DNA of 64,000 nucleotides. Source: Emcibacter sp048269205. Lineage in GTDB: Bacteria; Pseudomonadota; Alphaproteobacteria; Sphingomonadales; Emcibacteraceae. The notes under the pieces are model-generated. The model ran no database searches. It was not told the origin of the DNA and saw nothing but the letters and a program-made list of their open reading frames with translations. Each line of letters starts with the position of its first letter. Within the stretch, counting starts at the first letter, position 1. The translations under genes were made by a program, and so were the position numbers. Positions 9,193 to 18,941 of this stretch are shown here, piece by piece. The DNA is taken from contig NZ_JBLXJC010000001.1 of the NCBI RefSeq assembly GCF_048269205.1, positions 1,550,001 to 1,614,000 on the forward strand, written 5' to 3'.

Positions 9193-9525
9193 TTACATAA
9201 AAGAGGAAGAAGTTGAATTATCCGGAATGATTATTTCATCTTTATGGCTGTAGCCAAGATAGCGCCGGCTCATCTCATCCAGATAGTCGGGATCGATGTT
9301 TTCGCTCTGCAGAAGATCGATGTGAGTCTGTAGTTCAGTTCGGACGGAATGGATTTCATCATATTCCGCCTGCAGGGTATCGATATCTTTCTGAAGCTCT
9401 ACATGGGCGGGCAAGCCATTTTTCCCATGCAGGGCATGATAGCCAAAATAAGACAGCACAAACAGGCTGAGCAGTGGCACAGCCATTTTCTGAAAGCGAT
9501 TTATGATGTCCTGTATCTTTTTCAT
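9193..9525 (-). CDS. Septum formation initiator family protein (FtsB/DivIC-like)
   Basis: A 110-residue bitopic membrane protein: short basic N-terminus, one membrane segment (about residues 15-32, PLLSLFVLSYFGYHAL), then a coiled coil (about 40-75) and a short C-terminal tail with DPDYLDEMSRRYLGY, the usual FtsB/DivIC end motif. In the divisome FtsB pairs with FtsL and FtsQ. Its place between eno and pdhA matches other alphaproteobacteria. The intergenic region upstream carries two palindromes listed separately. Confidence 0.85.
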   Translation of the reverse strand: MKKIQDIINRFQKMAVPLLSLFVLSYFGYHALHGKNGLPAHVELQKDIDTLQAEYDEIHSVRTELQTHIDLLQSENIDPDYLDEMSRRYLGYSHKDEIIIPDNSTSSSFM

Positions 9526-9584
9526 ATGCCCATCGAATCACACCCGATTCGCCGGGTCAAGATATTTCGTGATTTTTTTTCCTT

Positions 9585-9622
9585 TAGAGTCAAGACTCTA
9601 GGATCACATACCATATCTGGTA
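9585..9622. promoter_or_regulatory. Two adjacent palindromes upstream of the ftsB-like gene
   Basis: TAGAGTC-AA-GACTCTA (9585-9600) and TACCA-TATC-TGGTA (9609-9622) are perfect inverted repeats 8 bases apart, in the 170-base gap between the ftsB-like gene and the eno terminator. Neither is followed by a T-run, so they do not look like terminators. They may be operators or part of a promoter; no known regulator is recognised. Confidence 0.4.
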
Positions 9623-9690
9623 GCACAATCTTATAAGGGCACTAGAGAATAAGACGTTGTTAATCTTTTGCACACTTCTGCTTCACCCTG

Positions 9691-9723
9691 GAAAGAAAAA
9701 GCAGCCTTGGAAAAGGCTGCTTT
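9691..9723 (-). terminator. Rho-independent terminator of eno
   Basis: Perfect 11-bp stem (9698-9708 with 9713-9723, loop of four), followed on the minus strand by a T-rich tract (9691-9697). It starts about 28 bases after the eno stop codon. Confidence 0.85.
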
Positions 9724-9751
9724 GAAAATTGTTTAAGCTGTGAGGACCGAT

Positions 9752-11023
9752 TTAGCGCAGGATCGATTTGCCGGCATATTTGGCAGCATCGCCCAGGGCT
9801 TCCTCGATCCGGATCAATTGATTGTATTTCGCCAGCCGGTCGGAACGGGCGAGCGAGCCGGTTTTGATCTGTCCGCAATTGGTGGCCACGGCCAGGTCGG
9901 CAATGGTCGCATCCTCTGTCTCGCCGGACCGGTGGGACATGACAGAGGTGTAGGAGGCCCGATGAGCCATTTCCACGGCTTCGAATGTCTCTGTCAGGGA
10001 ACCGATCTGGTTCACCTTCACCAGGATGCTGTTGGCGACACCCTTTTTGATACCGTCAGCAAGTCGCACCGGATTGGTCACGAATAGATCGTCACCCACC
10101 AGCTGCACCTTGTCGCCAACCAGATCGGTCAGGATCTTCCAGCCGTCCCAGTCGTCTTCTGCCATGCCGTCCTCGATGGACAGGATGGGGAAGCGTTTGG
10201 TGAGGTCTGCCAGATATTCGGCCATGCCCTGGCTGTCCAGGCTCTTGCCTTCGCCGCTCAACACATATTTGCCGTCCTTGTAGAATTCGGTAGAAGCCGC
10301 ATCAAGCGCCAGCATGATGTCTTCCTCCGGCTTGTATCCTGCGGCCTCAACGGCCTGCATGATAAAGCTCAGCGCATCTTCGGTACCGTTCAGGTTCGGG
10401 GCGAAACCGCCCTCGTCACCTACACTGGTGTTATGACCGGCATCAGACAGCTTTTTCTTGAGTGTATGGAAAATCTCCGCACCGATCCTGACAGCATCTT
10501 TGATATTCTCTGCTGCCACAGGCATGATCATGAATTCCTGGATATCGATGGGGTTGTCGGCATGTTCCCCGCCGTTGATGATATTCATCATCGGCACCGG
10601 CAGGATACGTGCGGACGGACCACCAAGATAATTGTAAAGCGGCAGAGCGGCCTCATCGGCTGCTGCCTTGGCTGCTGCCATGGAAACACCGAGGATCGCG
10701 TTGGCGCCGAGACGGGCCTTGTTGGGAGTGCCATCCAGTTCACACAGCACCTTGTCGAGCAGCACCTGTTCTTCCGCATCCGTGCCTGTCAGGGCGTCAT
10801 AGATTTCACCATTCACCGCTTCCACAGCCTTAAGCACACCCTTGCCGAGATAACGGGAGCCGCCATCACGCAGCTCAACCGCCTCATGGGCGCCGGTGGA
10901 GGCGCCGGAAGGGACGGCCGCCCGGCCAAAAGCGCCGGTTTCCAGTGTCACATCAACTTCAACGGTCGGATTGCCGCGACTGTCGAGAATTTCGCGGCCG
11001 GTGATATCGATAATTGCAGTCAT
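9752..11023 (-). CDS. eno: Enolase
   Basis: Glycolytic enzyme interconverting 2-phosphoglycerate and phosphoenolpyruvate. From the chosen ATG (11021-11023) it has 423 residues, the normal size. Visible are the N-terminal GREILDSRGNPTVEVDV, the Mg-binding region SIEDGMAEDDWDGW and the catalytic loop SHRSGETED near residues 365-375. The longer frame running 31 codons upstream is rejected: the ATG at 11023 has a GAGG ribosome site about 5 bases before it, and the protein then begins as other enolases do. The gene follows pyrG and ends in a strong terminator. Confidence 0.97.
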   Translation of the reverse strand: MTAIIDITGREILDSRGNPTVEVDVTLETGAFGRAAVPSGASTGAHEAVELRDGGSRYLGKGVLKAVEAVNGEIYDALTGTDAEEQVLLDKVLCELDGTPNKARLGANAILGVSMAAAKAAADEAALPLYNYLGGPSARILPVPMMNIINGGEHADNPIDIQEFMIMPVAAENIKDAVRIGAEIFHTLKKKLSDAGHNTSVGDEGGFAPNLNGTEDALSFIMQAVEAAGYKPEEDIMLALDAASTEFYKDGKYVLSGEGKSLDSQGMAEYLADLTKRFPILSIEDGMAEDDWDGWKILTDLVGDKVQLVGDDLFVTNPVRLADGIKKGVANSILVKVNQIGSLTETFEAVEMAHRASYTSVMSHRSGETEDATIADLAVATNCGQIKTGSLARSDRLAKYNQLIRIEEALGDAAKYAGKSILR

Positions 11024-11051
11024 CTTATCCTCTAAGGTTCTGGTGGTGGCT

Positions 11052-12686
11052 CTAGACCAGTCTTGATTGTTTAACAGCCGCCTCGATAAAGGAGGCAAAC
11101 AGGGGATGGGGGTCAAACGGCTTAGATTTGAGTTCCGGGTGGAACTGCACCCCTATGTACCAGGGGTGCCCCTCCAATTCGACAATTTCCGGAAGCAAAC
11201 CATCCGGTGAAAGGCCGGAAAATTTGAGGCCGACAGCTTCGAGCTGTTCCCGGTAATTGATATTTACTTCGTAACGATGGCGATGGCGTTCCGAAATGGC
11301 TTCGGTGCCATAGGCTTCAAATACTTTTGTCCCCGGCAGGATTTTTGCCTTGTAGGCGCCAAGACGCATGGTCCCGCCCATATCATCCTCTGCAGAACGG
11401 GTTTCCGTTCCCTTCTCCGTCTGCCATTCGGTCATCAGGCCGACCACAGGGTTTTCGCATTCCCCGAACTCGCTTGAACTTGCGCCTTCAATGCCGGCCA
11501 GGTTGCGGGCGGCCTCGATACAGGCCATCTGCATGCCGAAACAGATTCCAAAATAGGGAATTTTATGTTCGCGGGCATATTGGGCGGCGGCAATCTTTCC
11601 TTCCGCTCCGCGTTCACCAAAACCACCAGGAACCAGAATCCCGTTCACATTCTCGAGATGGGTCGCCACATCCTCTTCGGTGAAAATCTTGGCGTCAAAC
11701 CATTCGATATTCACCTTGACGTTATTGGCAAAACCACCATGAACCAGGGCCTCAATCAGGGATTTATAGGCATCCTTCAGTTCGGTGTATTTGCCGACAA
11801 CTGCGATGGTCACTTCGCCTTCCGGATTATTCACGTGATCGACAATCTCGTGCCAGCGGGAAAGTTCGATGGATGTATCAGTCGGACTAAGGCCAAAGGC
11901 GGAGAGAACTTCGTCGTCCAGTCCTTCCGCATGATAATTGAGCGGCACTTCATAGATGCTTGACGCATCCAGGGCCTGGATTACAGCAGATTCCCGCACA
12001 TTACAGAACAGGGCAATCTTGCGGCGCTCGGAATCAGGGATTTCATGTTCCGAACGGCAGACCAGCACCTCCGGCTGAATGCCGATACTGCGCAGTTCCT
12101 TCACACTATGCTGAGTGGGCTTTGTTTTCAGCTCACCGGCCGCCCCCAGATATGGGACAAGGGTGACGTGCACAAAGATGGCCCGTTCCCGGCCCAATTC
12201 GTTGCCCAGCTGGCGAATGGCTTCCAGAAAGGGAAGACTTTCGATATCGCCAATGGTGCCGCCGATTTCACACAGCACAAAATCCGTGCCCTCCGGCACG
12301 TCGCTGGTGGCGAATTCCTTGATCGCGTCAGTCACATGAGGGATCACCTGCACGGTGGCCCCCAGATAGTCACCACGACGTTCCCGGTCAATAATCTGCT
12401 GATAGATGCGCCCGGACGTTACATTGTCGCTCTGGTGACAGGGAACCCCGGTGAAGCGCTCGTAATGGCCTAGGTCCAGATCGGTTTCCGCCCCGTCATC
12501 GGTGACAAATACCTCACCGTGCTGATAGGGGCTCATGGTGCCCGGATCCACGTTCAGATAAGGGTCGAGCTTACGCAATCTCACAGAATAACCACGGGAT
12601 TGAAGAAGTGCGCCCAAAGCGGCGGACAGGAGGCCCTTCCCTAAAGAAGAAACAACACCTCCGGTGATAAAAATATAACGCGTCAT
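11052..12686 (-). CDS. pyrG: CTP synthase
   Basis: Makes CTP from UTP, ATP and glutamine. The 544-residue protein has the N-terminal synthase domain (GGVVSSLGKG P-loop at 9-18, then DPYLNVDPGTMSPYQHGEV) and a C-terminal class I glutamine amidotransferase domain (GGFGERG oxyanion region, nucleophile C382 in GICFGMQ, and the His-Glu pair in QFHPELKSKP). It lies 63 bases downstream of secG and 28 bases upstream of eno on the same strand, a common alphaproteobacterial order. Confidence 0.97.
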   Translation of the reverse strand: MTRYIFITGGVVSSLGKGLLSAALGALLQSRGYSVRLRKLDPYLNVDPGTMSPYQHGEVFVTDDGAETDLDLGHYERFTGVPCHQSDNVTSGRIYQQIIDRERRGDYLGATVQVIPHVTDAIKEFATSDVPEGTDFVLCEIGGTIGDIESLPFLEAIRQLGNELGRERAIFVHVTLVPYLGAAGELKTKPTQHSVKELRSIGIQPEVLVCRSEHEIPDSERRKIALFCNVRESAVIQALDASSIYEVPLNYHAEGLDDEVLSAFGLSPTDTSIELSRWHEIVDHVNNPEGEVTIAVVGKYTELKDAYKSLIEALVHGGFANNVKVNIEWFDAKIFTEEDVATHLENVNGILVPGGFGERGAEGKIAAAQYAREHKIPYFGICFGMQMACIEAARNLAGIEGASSSEFGECENPVVGLMTEWQTEKGTETRSAEDDMGGTMRLGAYKAKILPGTKVFEAYGTEAISERHRHRYEVNINYREQLEAVGLKFSGLSPDGLLPEIVELEGHPWYIGVQFHPELKSKPFDPHPLFASFIEAAVKQSRLV

Positions 12687-12749
12687 GGGTCTTATATATT
12701 CCCGAACAAACTGAGTTGTGTGTCTGGCTCAATGCCCCTGACGGAGCAC

Positions 12750-13067
12750 TTATTCTGAAACTGGCACTTCTGGGATCTTGTTTTCATCCTCAGGCTGTTC
12801 TGTAGTCTGCTCAACTGGCCGGTCCAGGACGGAACCTGTATCAACATCCTTTTTGGCCATGATGGCAAGAACGAGACTGGTGATGAAAAAGGCAGTCGCC
12901 AAAATTGCCGTTGTTCGGGTCAACAGGTTAGCTGCACCGCGGCTGGAAATCAACCCGGTAGGTCCCCCACCGATACCAAGAGCGCCACCCTCTGACTGTT
13001 GCAGAAGAATCACAACAACCAGGGCTACCGCCAACATCAAATGTACAACAAGAATGACTTCTTGCAT
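12750..13067 (-). CDS. secG: Preprotein translocase subunit SecG
   Basis: Small membrane partner of SecYE. The 105-residue protein has two membrane segments (about 4-21 and 53-70) around the conserved GGALGIGG/ GLISSRGAANLLTR turn typical of SecG, followed by a polar acidic C-terminal tail rich in Glu and Pro. Placed between tpiA and pyrG, as often seen in proteobacteria. Confidence 0.93.
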   Translation of the reverse strand: MQEVILVVHLMLAVALVVVILLQQSEGGALGIGGGPTGLISSRGAANLLTRTTAILATAFFITSLVLAIMAKKDVDTGSVLDRPVEQTTEQPEDENKIPEVPVSE

Positions 13068-13168
13068 TTTATAACTCTTTTTCTTTAGTGCTGATCATTA
13101 AATACCTGTCGGCTTTTACTCCAAAGCATACCTGATGACCAGCTTTTTTTTGTAAACCGCTATCGGTT

Positions 13169-13918
13169 TCAGTCATAGGCCTGAATAATGCCGTAAAAGC
13201 TGTCAGCTTTCAGACTTGCGCCGCCGACCAGTGCCCCGTTCACATTCTCCACCGACATCAGCTCCCGGGCATTCTCCGGTTTGACCGATCCGCCATACAG
13301 AATGCGGATGGTATTGCCGCTGTCCCCGAACCTTTCGACCAACACCTGACGGACGGCGGCATGGACCTCGGCCACGTCAGCGATCGTCGGTGTGCGCCCC
13401 GTACCGATCGCCCAGACGGGTTCGTAGGCAATTACAGTATTATCAGCTGTGGCGTCCGCAGGAATTGAATCGCGCACCTGAGTGGTCACAACAGGAAGTG
13501 TATTGCCCCCGTCCCTTTCACCTTCTGTCTCGCCAACACAAATAATGGCGATCAGCCCGGTTTCCTGAACAGCTTTGGCCTTTTCACTGACCAGTTCGCT
13601 ATGTTCGTGATGATCCGTGCGACGCTCGGAATGGCCCACAATAACATACTTGCAGCCCTGGTCCTGCAGCATGCCGGCCGCAATATCCCCTGTATGGGCA
13701 CCGGAAAAGTTCGCATGACAGTCCTGGGCACCGATATCAACGCGGTCATCAGCCACCTGAAGGGACTGGTGGATCAGGGTAAAGGGCGGACAGACAAGCA
13801 CGTCACAGTTGGCGCCACCCTCCGCAATCAGACCATTCAGTTTTTCGATTTCTGCCAGGTTTGCAGCAACGCCGTTCATTTTCCAGTTACCGGCAACCAG
13901 GGCCCTAGGCGTGGTCAT
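13169..13918 (-). CDS. tpiA: Triosephosphate isomerase
   Basis: Interconverts dihydroxyacetone phosphate and glyceraldehyde 3-phosphate. With the ATG at 13916-13918 the protein is 249 residues, the standard length, starting with GNWKMNG (catalytic lysine) and containing the catalytic GHSERR histidine and YEPVWAIGTG glutamate, then the phosphate-binding YGGSVKPEN. A TTG 30 bases upstream would lengthen it, but the ATG has AAGGAAGA at the right spacing and matches the family start. One substitution is visible: the usual GHSERRxxxxE is GHSERRTDHHEHSE here, which keeps the helix. Confidence 0.96.
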   Translation of the reverse strand: MTTPRALVAGNWKMNGVAANLAEIEKLNGLIAEGGANCDVLVCPPFTLIHQSLQVADDRVDIGAQDCHANFSGAHTGDIAAGMLQDQGCKYVIVGHSERRTDHHEHSELVSEKAKAVQETGLIAIICVGETEGERDGGNTLPVVTTQVRDSIPADATADNTVIAYEPVWAIGTGRTPTIADVAEVHAAVRQVLVERFGDSGNTIRILYGGSVKPENARELMSVENVNGALVGGASLKADSFYGIIQAYD

Positions 13919-14127
13919 GGACAATCTTCCTTTGTTATTTTTCTTCAAGACCCCCGTTCCCTATCAGAAATGTTGATTCATTTCCACCGACTTTCATGAA
14001 AAAGGCAACAGAAAGCATTGTTTCCTGTTGCGAACGGGAGGGCAGCTTATTATCATGCGCAAAATTTCCGGGCTGGGGAAGGGTCCGCACCGGGATACAA
14101 TCAATCAATCATGACAGGTTCAGGTTA

Positions 14128-16041
14128 ATGTTAAATTTTTTCCGTAGCGGACTATCTTCTTATTTCACCCTCGCCCTGCTTGGTATTCTGATAGCGAGCT
14201 TTGCGCTCTGGGGCATTGGTCGCGATGCCTTTGTCAAGGGTGGAAACAATGTTGCCGTTATCGGGGAAGACAAGATCACGGCGCAGGACTTTGCCCGTCA
14301 GTTCCAGAGCAGCCTCTATCGGGAGCAGCAGAACTATAACGGCGAACTGACCCAGGAACTGGCCATCCGCATGGGACTGGCCACCCAGGTGCTGCAGACA
14401 CAGGTCAACCAGAAGGCCTTTTTCGAGGCGGCACAACAGGCCGGCATCAGGGTGTCCGACGAAAGATTGCGCGACTACATTACATCCCAGAAGGTGTTCC
14501 AGAATGACTTGGGCATTTTCGACCGCTTTGCCTTTGAACGCATCGCCCGGAATCAGGGATATACTTCCAGCCAGTTCGAGGAAGTATTGCGGGAGGACCT
14601 GGTACGCCAGGATTTTGTGGCTAGCCTGGTCGCGAACATTCAGGTTCCCCGCGCGGCCCTGGAAACCATCTACAAGTTCGAGCGCGAAAGCCGGACTGCC
14701 GATGTGATTACCATTCGCGCCTCGGACATCACGGACATTGCGGAAGCCAGAGAGGACACCCTTAAAGCCTATTACGAGGCCCACTCTTCACGCTATATGG
14801 CGCCTGAATACCGGTCCCTCAATTATATCGTGATCGAAGCCGACCAGTTCATCGACGCCATTGAGCTTGAGGAACAGGAAGTGCGCACTCTTTATGAGGA
14901 CCGGCTGGATGAGTATACGGTGGCGGAAAAACGCACCCTGCAGCAGCTGATCCTCGATGGCAAGGAAGACGCAGATGCGGCCTACGCGGATCTTGAAAGC
15001 GGCATGAGCTTCCTCGATGTAGTGGAAAAATACAGCGACCAGGACATTGAAGATTCCAATATCGGGGAACAGACCCCAACCGATATGGAAGAAGTTTACG
15101 GCCAGGCCGCCGCAGATGCCGTCTTCGGCCTGTCCGGTGAAGGGTATACTGCTCCGCAGGAAACGGATTTCGGCTGGTATATTTTCAATGTGATCGGTAT
15201 CGAGGCCGGAAGCGCGAAGAGTTTCGAGGAACTCCGCACCGAGCTGGAAACGGAACTGAAACACCAGAGGGCCATGGATCATGTCTATGACATGACCAAC
15301 AAGGTTGAGGACGAACTTGCTGGCGGCGCCCGCCTGCCGGAAATTTCCGACAATCTGGGGCTTGAGCTCAAGACCAGCGGTCTTACTGATCGTAACGGCT
15401 TTTCGCCCGCTGGAAAAACCGCAGAGGGCTTGCCGGGGCTGCCGTCCTTCCTGTCCCGTGCTTTTGAAATTGATCCCAGCGACGATCCGAAGCTTGAAGA
15501 AGCCGGAGAAGATGCCTTCTATGTACTGGCTGTTGCCGATGTCGTTGACCAACGTCTTCGTCCCTTTGAGGAAGTCTCCTCGGCGGTGAAAACCTCCTGG
15601 ACCTATGATGAAAAACTTGCAAAAGCAGAAGCCATAGTGAATTCCATCATCGAGCAAGCCGCAGACGGCAAGATTCTGGCCGTTCTCGCCAAGGATATCA
15701 AAGGCGCCAACATCAACACTGTGACGATCTCTCGTGATGATCGCACCGGCAAGGTTTCCCCGCAGGTAATGGAGGCCATTTTCAAGGCGGATACCGGGAA
15801 AATCACCTCGAGCCGGGCGGCAGACCAGAATGGCTTCGTGCTTCTCCAGGTCAAGTCCAAGACCATGCCGGAAGATGTTCCCGAGAAAATGCCGGAACTG
15901 AAAAACGCCATGCTGCGGGTCTATCAGAACGAAATCCTCAGCGCCTACCGGAACTATCTGACCGAGGCCCTGCCCGTCCAGATTAACGACCGGGTGGTGA
16001 AAGCGGTGCTGGATCAGTTGTCTACTGCTTCGGACCAGTAA
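14128..16041 (+). CDS. SurA N-terminal / parvulin-type peptidyl-prolyl isomerase (PpiD-like periplasmic foldase)
   Basis: Membrane-anchored folding factor. From the ATG at 14128 (638 residues) it has an N-terminal membrane anchor (about 11-29, SSYFTLALLGILIASFALWG), a SurA_N-type chaperone region (about 35-230, with DERLRDYI...F..D...F....F and YTSSQFEEVLREDL), a parvulin rotamase-like segment (about 265-365, with DGKEDADAAYADLESGMSF and FGW), and a long helical C-terminal part. This is the PpiD layout, inner-membrane bound with the chaperone domains in the periplasm. The frame is open 44 codons further upstream but the family start is MLNFFR. Followed 20 bases later by trpE, the usual alphaproteobacterial neighbour. 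Confidence 0.88.
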   Translation: MLNFFRSGLSSYFTLALLGILIASFALWGIGRDAFVKGGNNVAVIGEDKITAQDFARQFQSSLYREQQNYNGELTQELAIRMGLATQVLQTQVNQKAFFEAAQQAGIRVSDERLRDYITSQKVFQNDLGIFDRFAFERIARNQGYTSSQFEEVLREDLVRQDFVASLVANIQVPRAALETIYKFERESRTADVITIRASDITDIAEAREDTLKAYYEAHSSRYMAPEYRSLNYIVIEADQFIDAIELEEQEVRTLYEDRLDEYTVAEKRTLQQLILDGKEDADAAYADLESGMSFLDVVEKYSDQDIEDSNIGEQTPTDMEEVYGQAAADAVFGLSGEGYTAPQETDFGWYIFNVIGIEAGSAKSFEELRTELETELKHQRAMDHVYDMTNKVEDELAGGARLPEISDNLGLELKTSGLTDRNGFSPAGKTAEGLPGLPSFLSRAFEIDPSDDPKLEEAGEDAFYVLAVADVVDQRLRPFEEVSSAVKTSWTYDEKLAKAEAIVNSIIEQAADGKILAVLAKDIKGANINTVTISRDDRTGKVSPQVMEAIFKADTGKITSSRAADQNGFVLLQVKSKTMPEDVPEKMPELKNAMLRVYQNEILSAYRNYLTEALPVQINDRVVKAVLDQLSTASDQ

Positions 16042-16060
16042 ACCTCAACAGGGATCATGA

Positions 16061-17587
16061 ATGTCTGTTCTACCGGATTTCGAGAGTTTCCAGGCTGCCT
16101 ATGACGCCGGAAAAGCCCAGCTTGTCTGGTCCACACATGTGGCCGACCTGGAAACTCCTGTTTCCGCATTCCTCAAACTGGCCGCAGACGAGCCTTTCGG
16201 AAGCCTGCTGGAATCCGTAGAAGGCGGCGCCATTCGCGGCCGCTATACCTTCATAGGCCTGAAGCCGGACATCATCTGGCGCTGTAACGGTGATGCGCCG
16301 GAAATCAACCACCAGGCCCTGACCCGCTGGAATGACGAGACAGCTTTTGAAAAGCTGGGCACGAATTCCCTCGACAGCCTTCGTGACTTGTTTGAAGAAT
16401 CCAAAATGGAACTGCCGGACGGTATGCCCCCATCCGCAGCCGGCCTGATTGGCTATATGGGCTATGACATGGTGCGGCTGATGGAAAAGCTGCCGGAACC
16501 AAACCCGGATGCCCTCGGCCTGCCCGACAGCATATTTGTCCGGCCAACCATCATGGTGGTTTTCGATGCGGTCACTGACCTCCTGACCATTGTCACTCCC
16601 GTGCGCCCTGAAGAAGGCATTGATGCCAAAACAGCTTATATGCGGGCCGAGGAACGCCTTGCCGCCATCGAGGATGCACTCGAACAGCCTTTGCAGATTT
16701 CCCGGCAATCCCTGCAGGAAGACCTGGAGCTGGAGGCCGCCGTCTCCAACACCGGCAAGGACCGCTATTTCGAGATGGTGGACAAGGCCAAGGACTATAT
16801 CCGGGCCGGCGATATCTTCCAGGTGGTGCTGTCCCAGCGTTTTTCCTGCCCCTTTGATCTGCCGCCCTTCGCGCTCTACCGGGCGCTCCGCCGGACCAAT
16901 CCCTCGCCTTTCCTTTATTATCTGAAGTTCGGTGATTTCTCTGTCATTGGTTCCAGCCCGGAAATCCTGGTGCGCCTGCGCGATAATGAAGTGACCGTCC
17001 GGCCCATCGCCGGTACCCGACCGCGCGGCAAGACCCCGCAGGAGGATAAAGCCAATGCGGAAAGCCTGCTTGCTGATCCCAAGGAACTGGCCGAACACCT
17101 GATGCTGCTGGATTTGGGCCGCAACGATGTGGGCCGGGTCAGCAAGGTGGGTTCGGTCGAGGTCACCCAAAGGATGATTATCGAATATTATTCCCATGTG
17201 ATGCATATCGTCTCTGACGTGCGGGGTGAGATCAGCCCGGAATATGACGCCCTCAAGGCACTTGCCGCAGGGTTCCCGGCCGGCACCGTGAGCGGCGCGC
17301 CCAAAGTCCGGGCCATGGAAATCATCGACGAGCTCGAGGTGGAAAAACGCGGCATCTATGCGGGCGGCGTCGGCTATTTCTCCGTCGATGGTAGTATGGA
17401 CACCTGCATCGTGCTCAGGACCGCCATTGTCCGTGACGGCATGATGTATGTGCAGGCCGGGGCAGGTATTGTCGCCGACAGCGATCCGGACAGCGAATAT
17501 GCCGAGTGCCAGCATAAGGCCCGGGCCCTGTTCCGCGCCGCCGAGGAAGCCATCAACTTCGCTGGCCAGGCCGAACGCGGTCAGTAA
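16061..17587 (+). CDS. trpE: Anthranilate synthase component I
   Basis: First enzyme of tryptophan synthesis, converting chorismate to anthranilate. At 508 residues it has the N-terminal TrpE domain and the C-terminal chorismate-binding domain with RPIAGTRPRGKT, LMLLDLGRNDVGRV, FPAGTVSGAPKVRAMEII and the metal-binding region near QAGAGIVADSDPDSEY. The tryptophan-feedback segment near the N-terminus is in LLESVEGG. No trpG follows: the next gene is on the other strand, so the glutaminase subunit must lie elsewhere. Confidence 0.96.
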   Translation: MSVLPDFESFQAAYDAGKAQLVWSTHVADLETPVSAFLKLAADEPFGSLLESVEGGAIRGRYTFIGLKPDIIWRCNGDAPEINHQALTRWNDETAFEKLGTNSLDSLRDLFEESKMELPDGMPPSAAGLIGYMGYDMVRLMEKLPEPNPDALGLPDSIFVRPTIMVVFDAVTDLLTIVTPVRPEEGIDAKTAYMRAEERLAAIEDALEQPLQISRQSLQEDLELEAAVSNTGKDRYFEMVDKAKDYIRAGDIFQVVLSQRFSCPFDLPPFALYRALRRTNPSPFLYYLKFGDFSVIGSSPEILVRLRDNEVTVRPIAGTRPRGKTPQEDKANAESLLADPKELAEHLMLLDLGRNDVGRVSKVGSVEVTQRMIIEYYSHVMHIVSDVRGEISPEYDALKALAAGFPAGTVSGAPKVRAMEIIDELEVEKRGIYAGGVGYFSVDGSMDTCIVLRTAIVRDGMMYVQAGAGIVADSDPDSEYAECQHKARALFRAAEEAINFAGQAERGQ

Positions 17588-17614
17588 CGTTTCAAAAAAA
17601 TGATTATTTGAAGT

Positions 17615-18775
17615 TTATTCCGCCGCCATATCCATGCCGCTATGGGCAATCAGTGTCTTGCGGTATTTGCCTTCGACGATATGGCTCAAGGGCACCAGGT
17701 TGATGCCTTTTTCCTTCAGCTTCGGCAGCCAGATCTCCAGCGCCCGAATAGTCTCGTCATAGGGATGGCCGATGGCGACGGCACTGCCATGTCTGCGGGC
17801 CATCTTTTCAAGCCTTTCTAGCTGGTCCAGAATATATTCCACATCCTGGGTATTATCGAGGAAGATATCCCGCACCGTATAGGGAATTTCCCTCTGTTCA
17901 GACAGGTCCGCCAGCACGGAGTTGTTCGTGGTCCGGCTGTCCAGAACCAGAAGTCCCCTGTCCTCCACCACCGACAACAGGCGGGATATGCCCATGCTGT
18001 CTTCGGTAAAGGCGCTGCCCATATGGTTGTTGATGCCCACATAACCGTCAAAACGGTCAAGGTTCCAGAGGATCTGGCGATGAAGCTCTTTTTCACCGAG
18101 ACCGGAGTTCAGGGCATGGGGGCCGGGAAAGGCATCCCCCTGCGGCTGCATGGGCAAATGCAGCATCAATTCATGCCCCCTGCGCCGCGCCAGGGAGGTC
18201 ATTTCCTTAAGGTCACTGGCATAGGGCAAAAAGGACAGTGTCAGGCCCGGTGACAGGTCAATCATGCGCCGGGTATTGCTTTTGACGATACCAAGATCAT
18301 CAATAACGATGGAGATTTTCGGCCGCCCGGGCAGAAGGGTACCCACGGCGACGGCATTGGCCTGCCACAAGGGTGCGCCTTCTGTGACCTCTTCCTCAAT
18401 ACGGGGAAAGCCGGGCGCAACTTCGAGCGTTTCAGGAAGCCTTACCACCACTTCCGTCTGCCTGTGCCCCTCCTCAAAGGGAATCGGAAGCACCTTCTCG
18501 ACTGCGGCAATCTGTTTGCTTGCGGGAGCGGTTGCCGCATGGCCGGCCCGGCCGCTGGCATAAAGATAAATCACGCCGAGGGCGAATCCCATCAACAGCA
18601 GATACCCCCCGAACAGGGCATAACGGCGGCGCTGCCAGAGCTGCTGCCACAGATGGAGAATATTTTCCCGAAGCCCCACAGGCGCAGAGGGGATTGCGTC
18701 CGTATTCCTGATCAGCATATTACGCCGCTGGCTGGTGGATGAATATTTCAAAATCTGCTCTTTATAATGACTCAT
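17615..18775 (-). CDS. Divergent polysaccharide deacetylase family protein (YibQ/DUF610-like)
   Basis: A 386-residue protein with a cytoplasmic N-terminus, one membrane segment (about 51-68) and a periplasmic domain with the divergent deacetylase pattern: ISIVIDDLGI, LTLSFLPYAS, HELMLHLPMQPQG, NNHMGSAFTEDS and GHPYDETIRALEIWLPKLKEKGI. The family resembles NodB deacetylases with changed metal ligands; its substrate is unknown, though it is often encoded near the murein hydrolase activator EnvC. The ATG at 18773-18775 is chosen over a GTG 24 bases upstream; neither has a strong ribosome site. Confidence 0.85.
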   Translation of the reverse strand: MSHYKEQILKYSSTSQRRNMLIRNTDAIPSAPVGLRENILHLWQQLWQRRRYALFGGYLLLMGFALGVIYLYASGRAGHAATAPASKQIAAVEKVLPIPFEEGHRQTEVVVRLPETLEVAPGFPRIEEEVTEGAPLWQANAVAVGTLLPGRPKISIVIDDLGIVKSNTRRMIDLSPGLTLSFLPYASDLKEMTSLARRRGHELMLHLPMQPQGDAFPGPHALNSGLGEKELHRQILWNLDRFDGYVGINNHMGSAFTEDSMGISRLLSVVEDRGLLVLDSRTTNNSVLADLSEQREIPYTVRDIFLDNTQDVEYILDQLERLEKMARRHGSAVAIGHPYDETIRALEIWLPKLKEKGINLVPLSHIVEGKYRKTLIAHSGMDMAAE

Positions 18776-18941
18776 GAACGGGTCCGAGTATGCCCACACA
18801 AATGGTTAATTGCAATTCCAATCAATATCTTGTTGTGCAGCTTTTCGATGTTGGCTTATAGTGTTGCGATACAGCAATCAGAAACAGCGGTCCGGCCCCG
18901 CCGACCGGTCAAAATAAAGAAGTTGAGACCCATATCATATC

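Noticed and set aside
16070..17515. 481-codon open frame on the minus strand
   Set aside because: Fully antisense to trpE, no ribosome site or recognisable domain.
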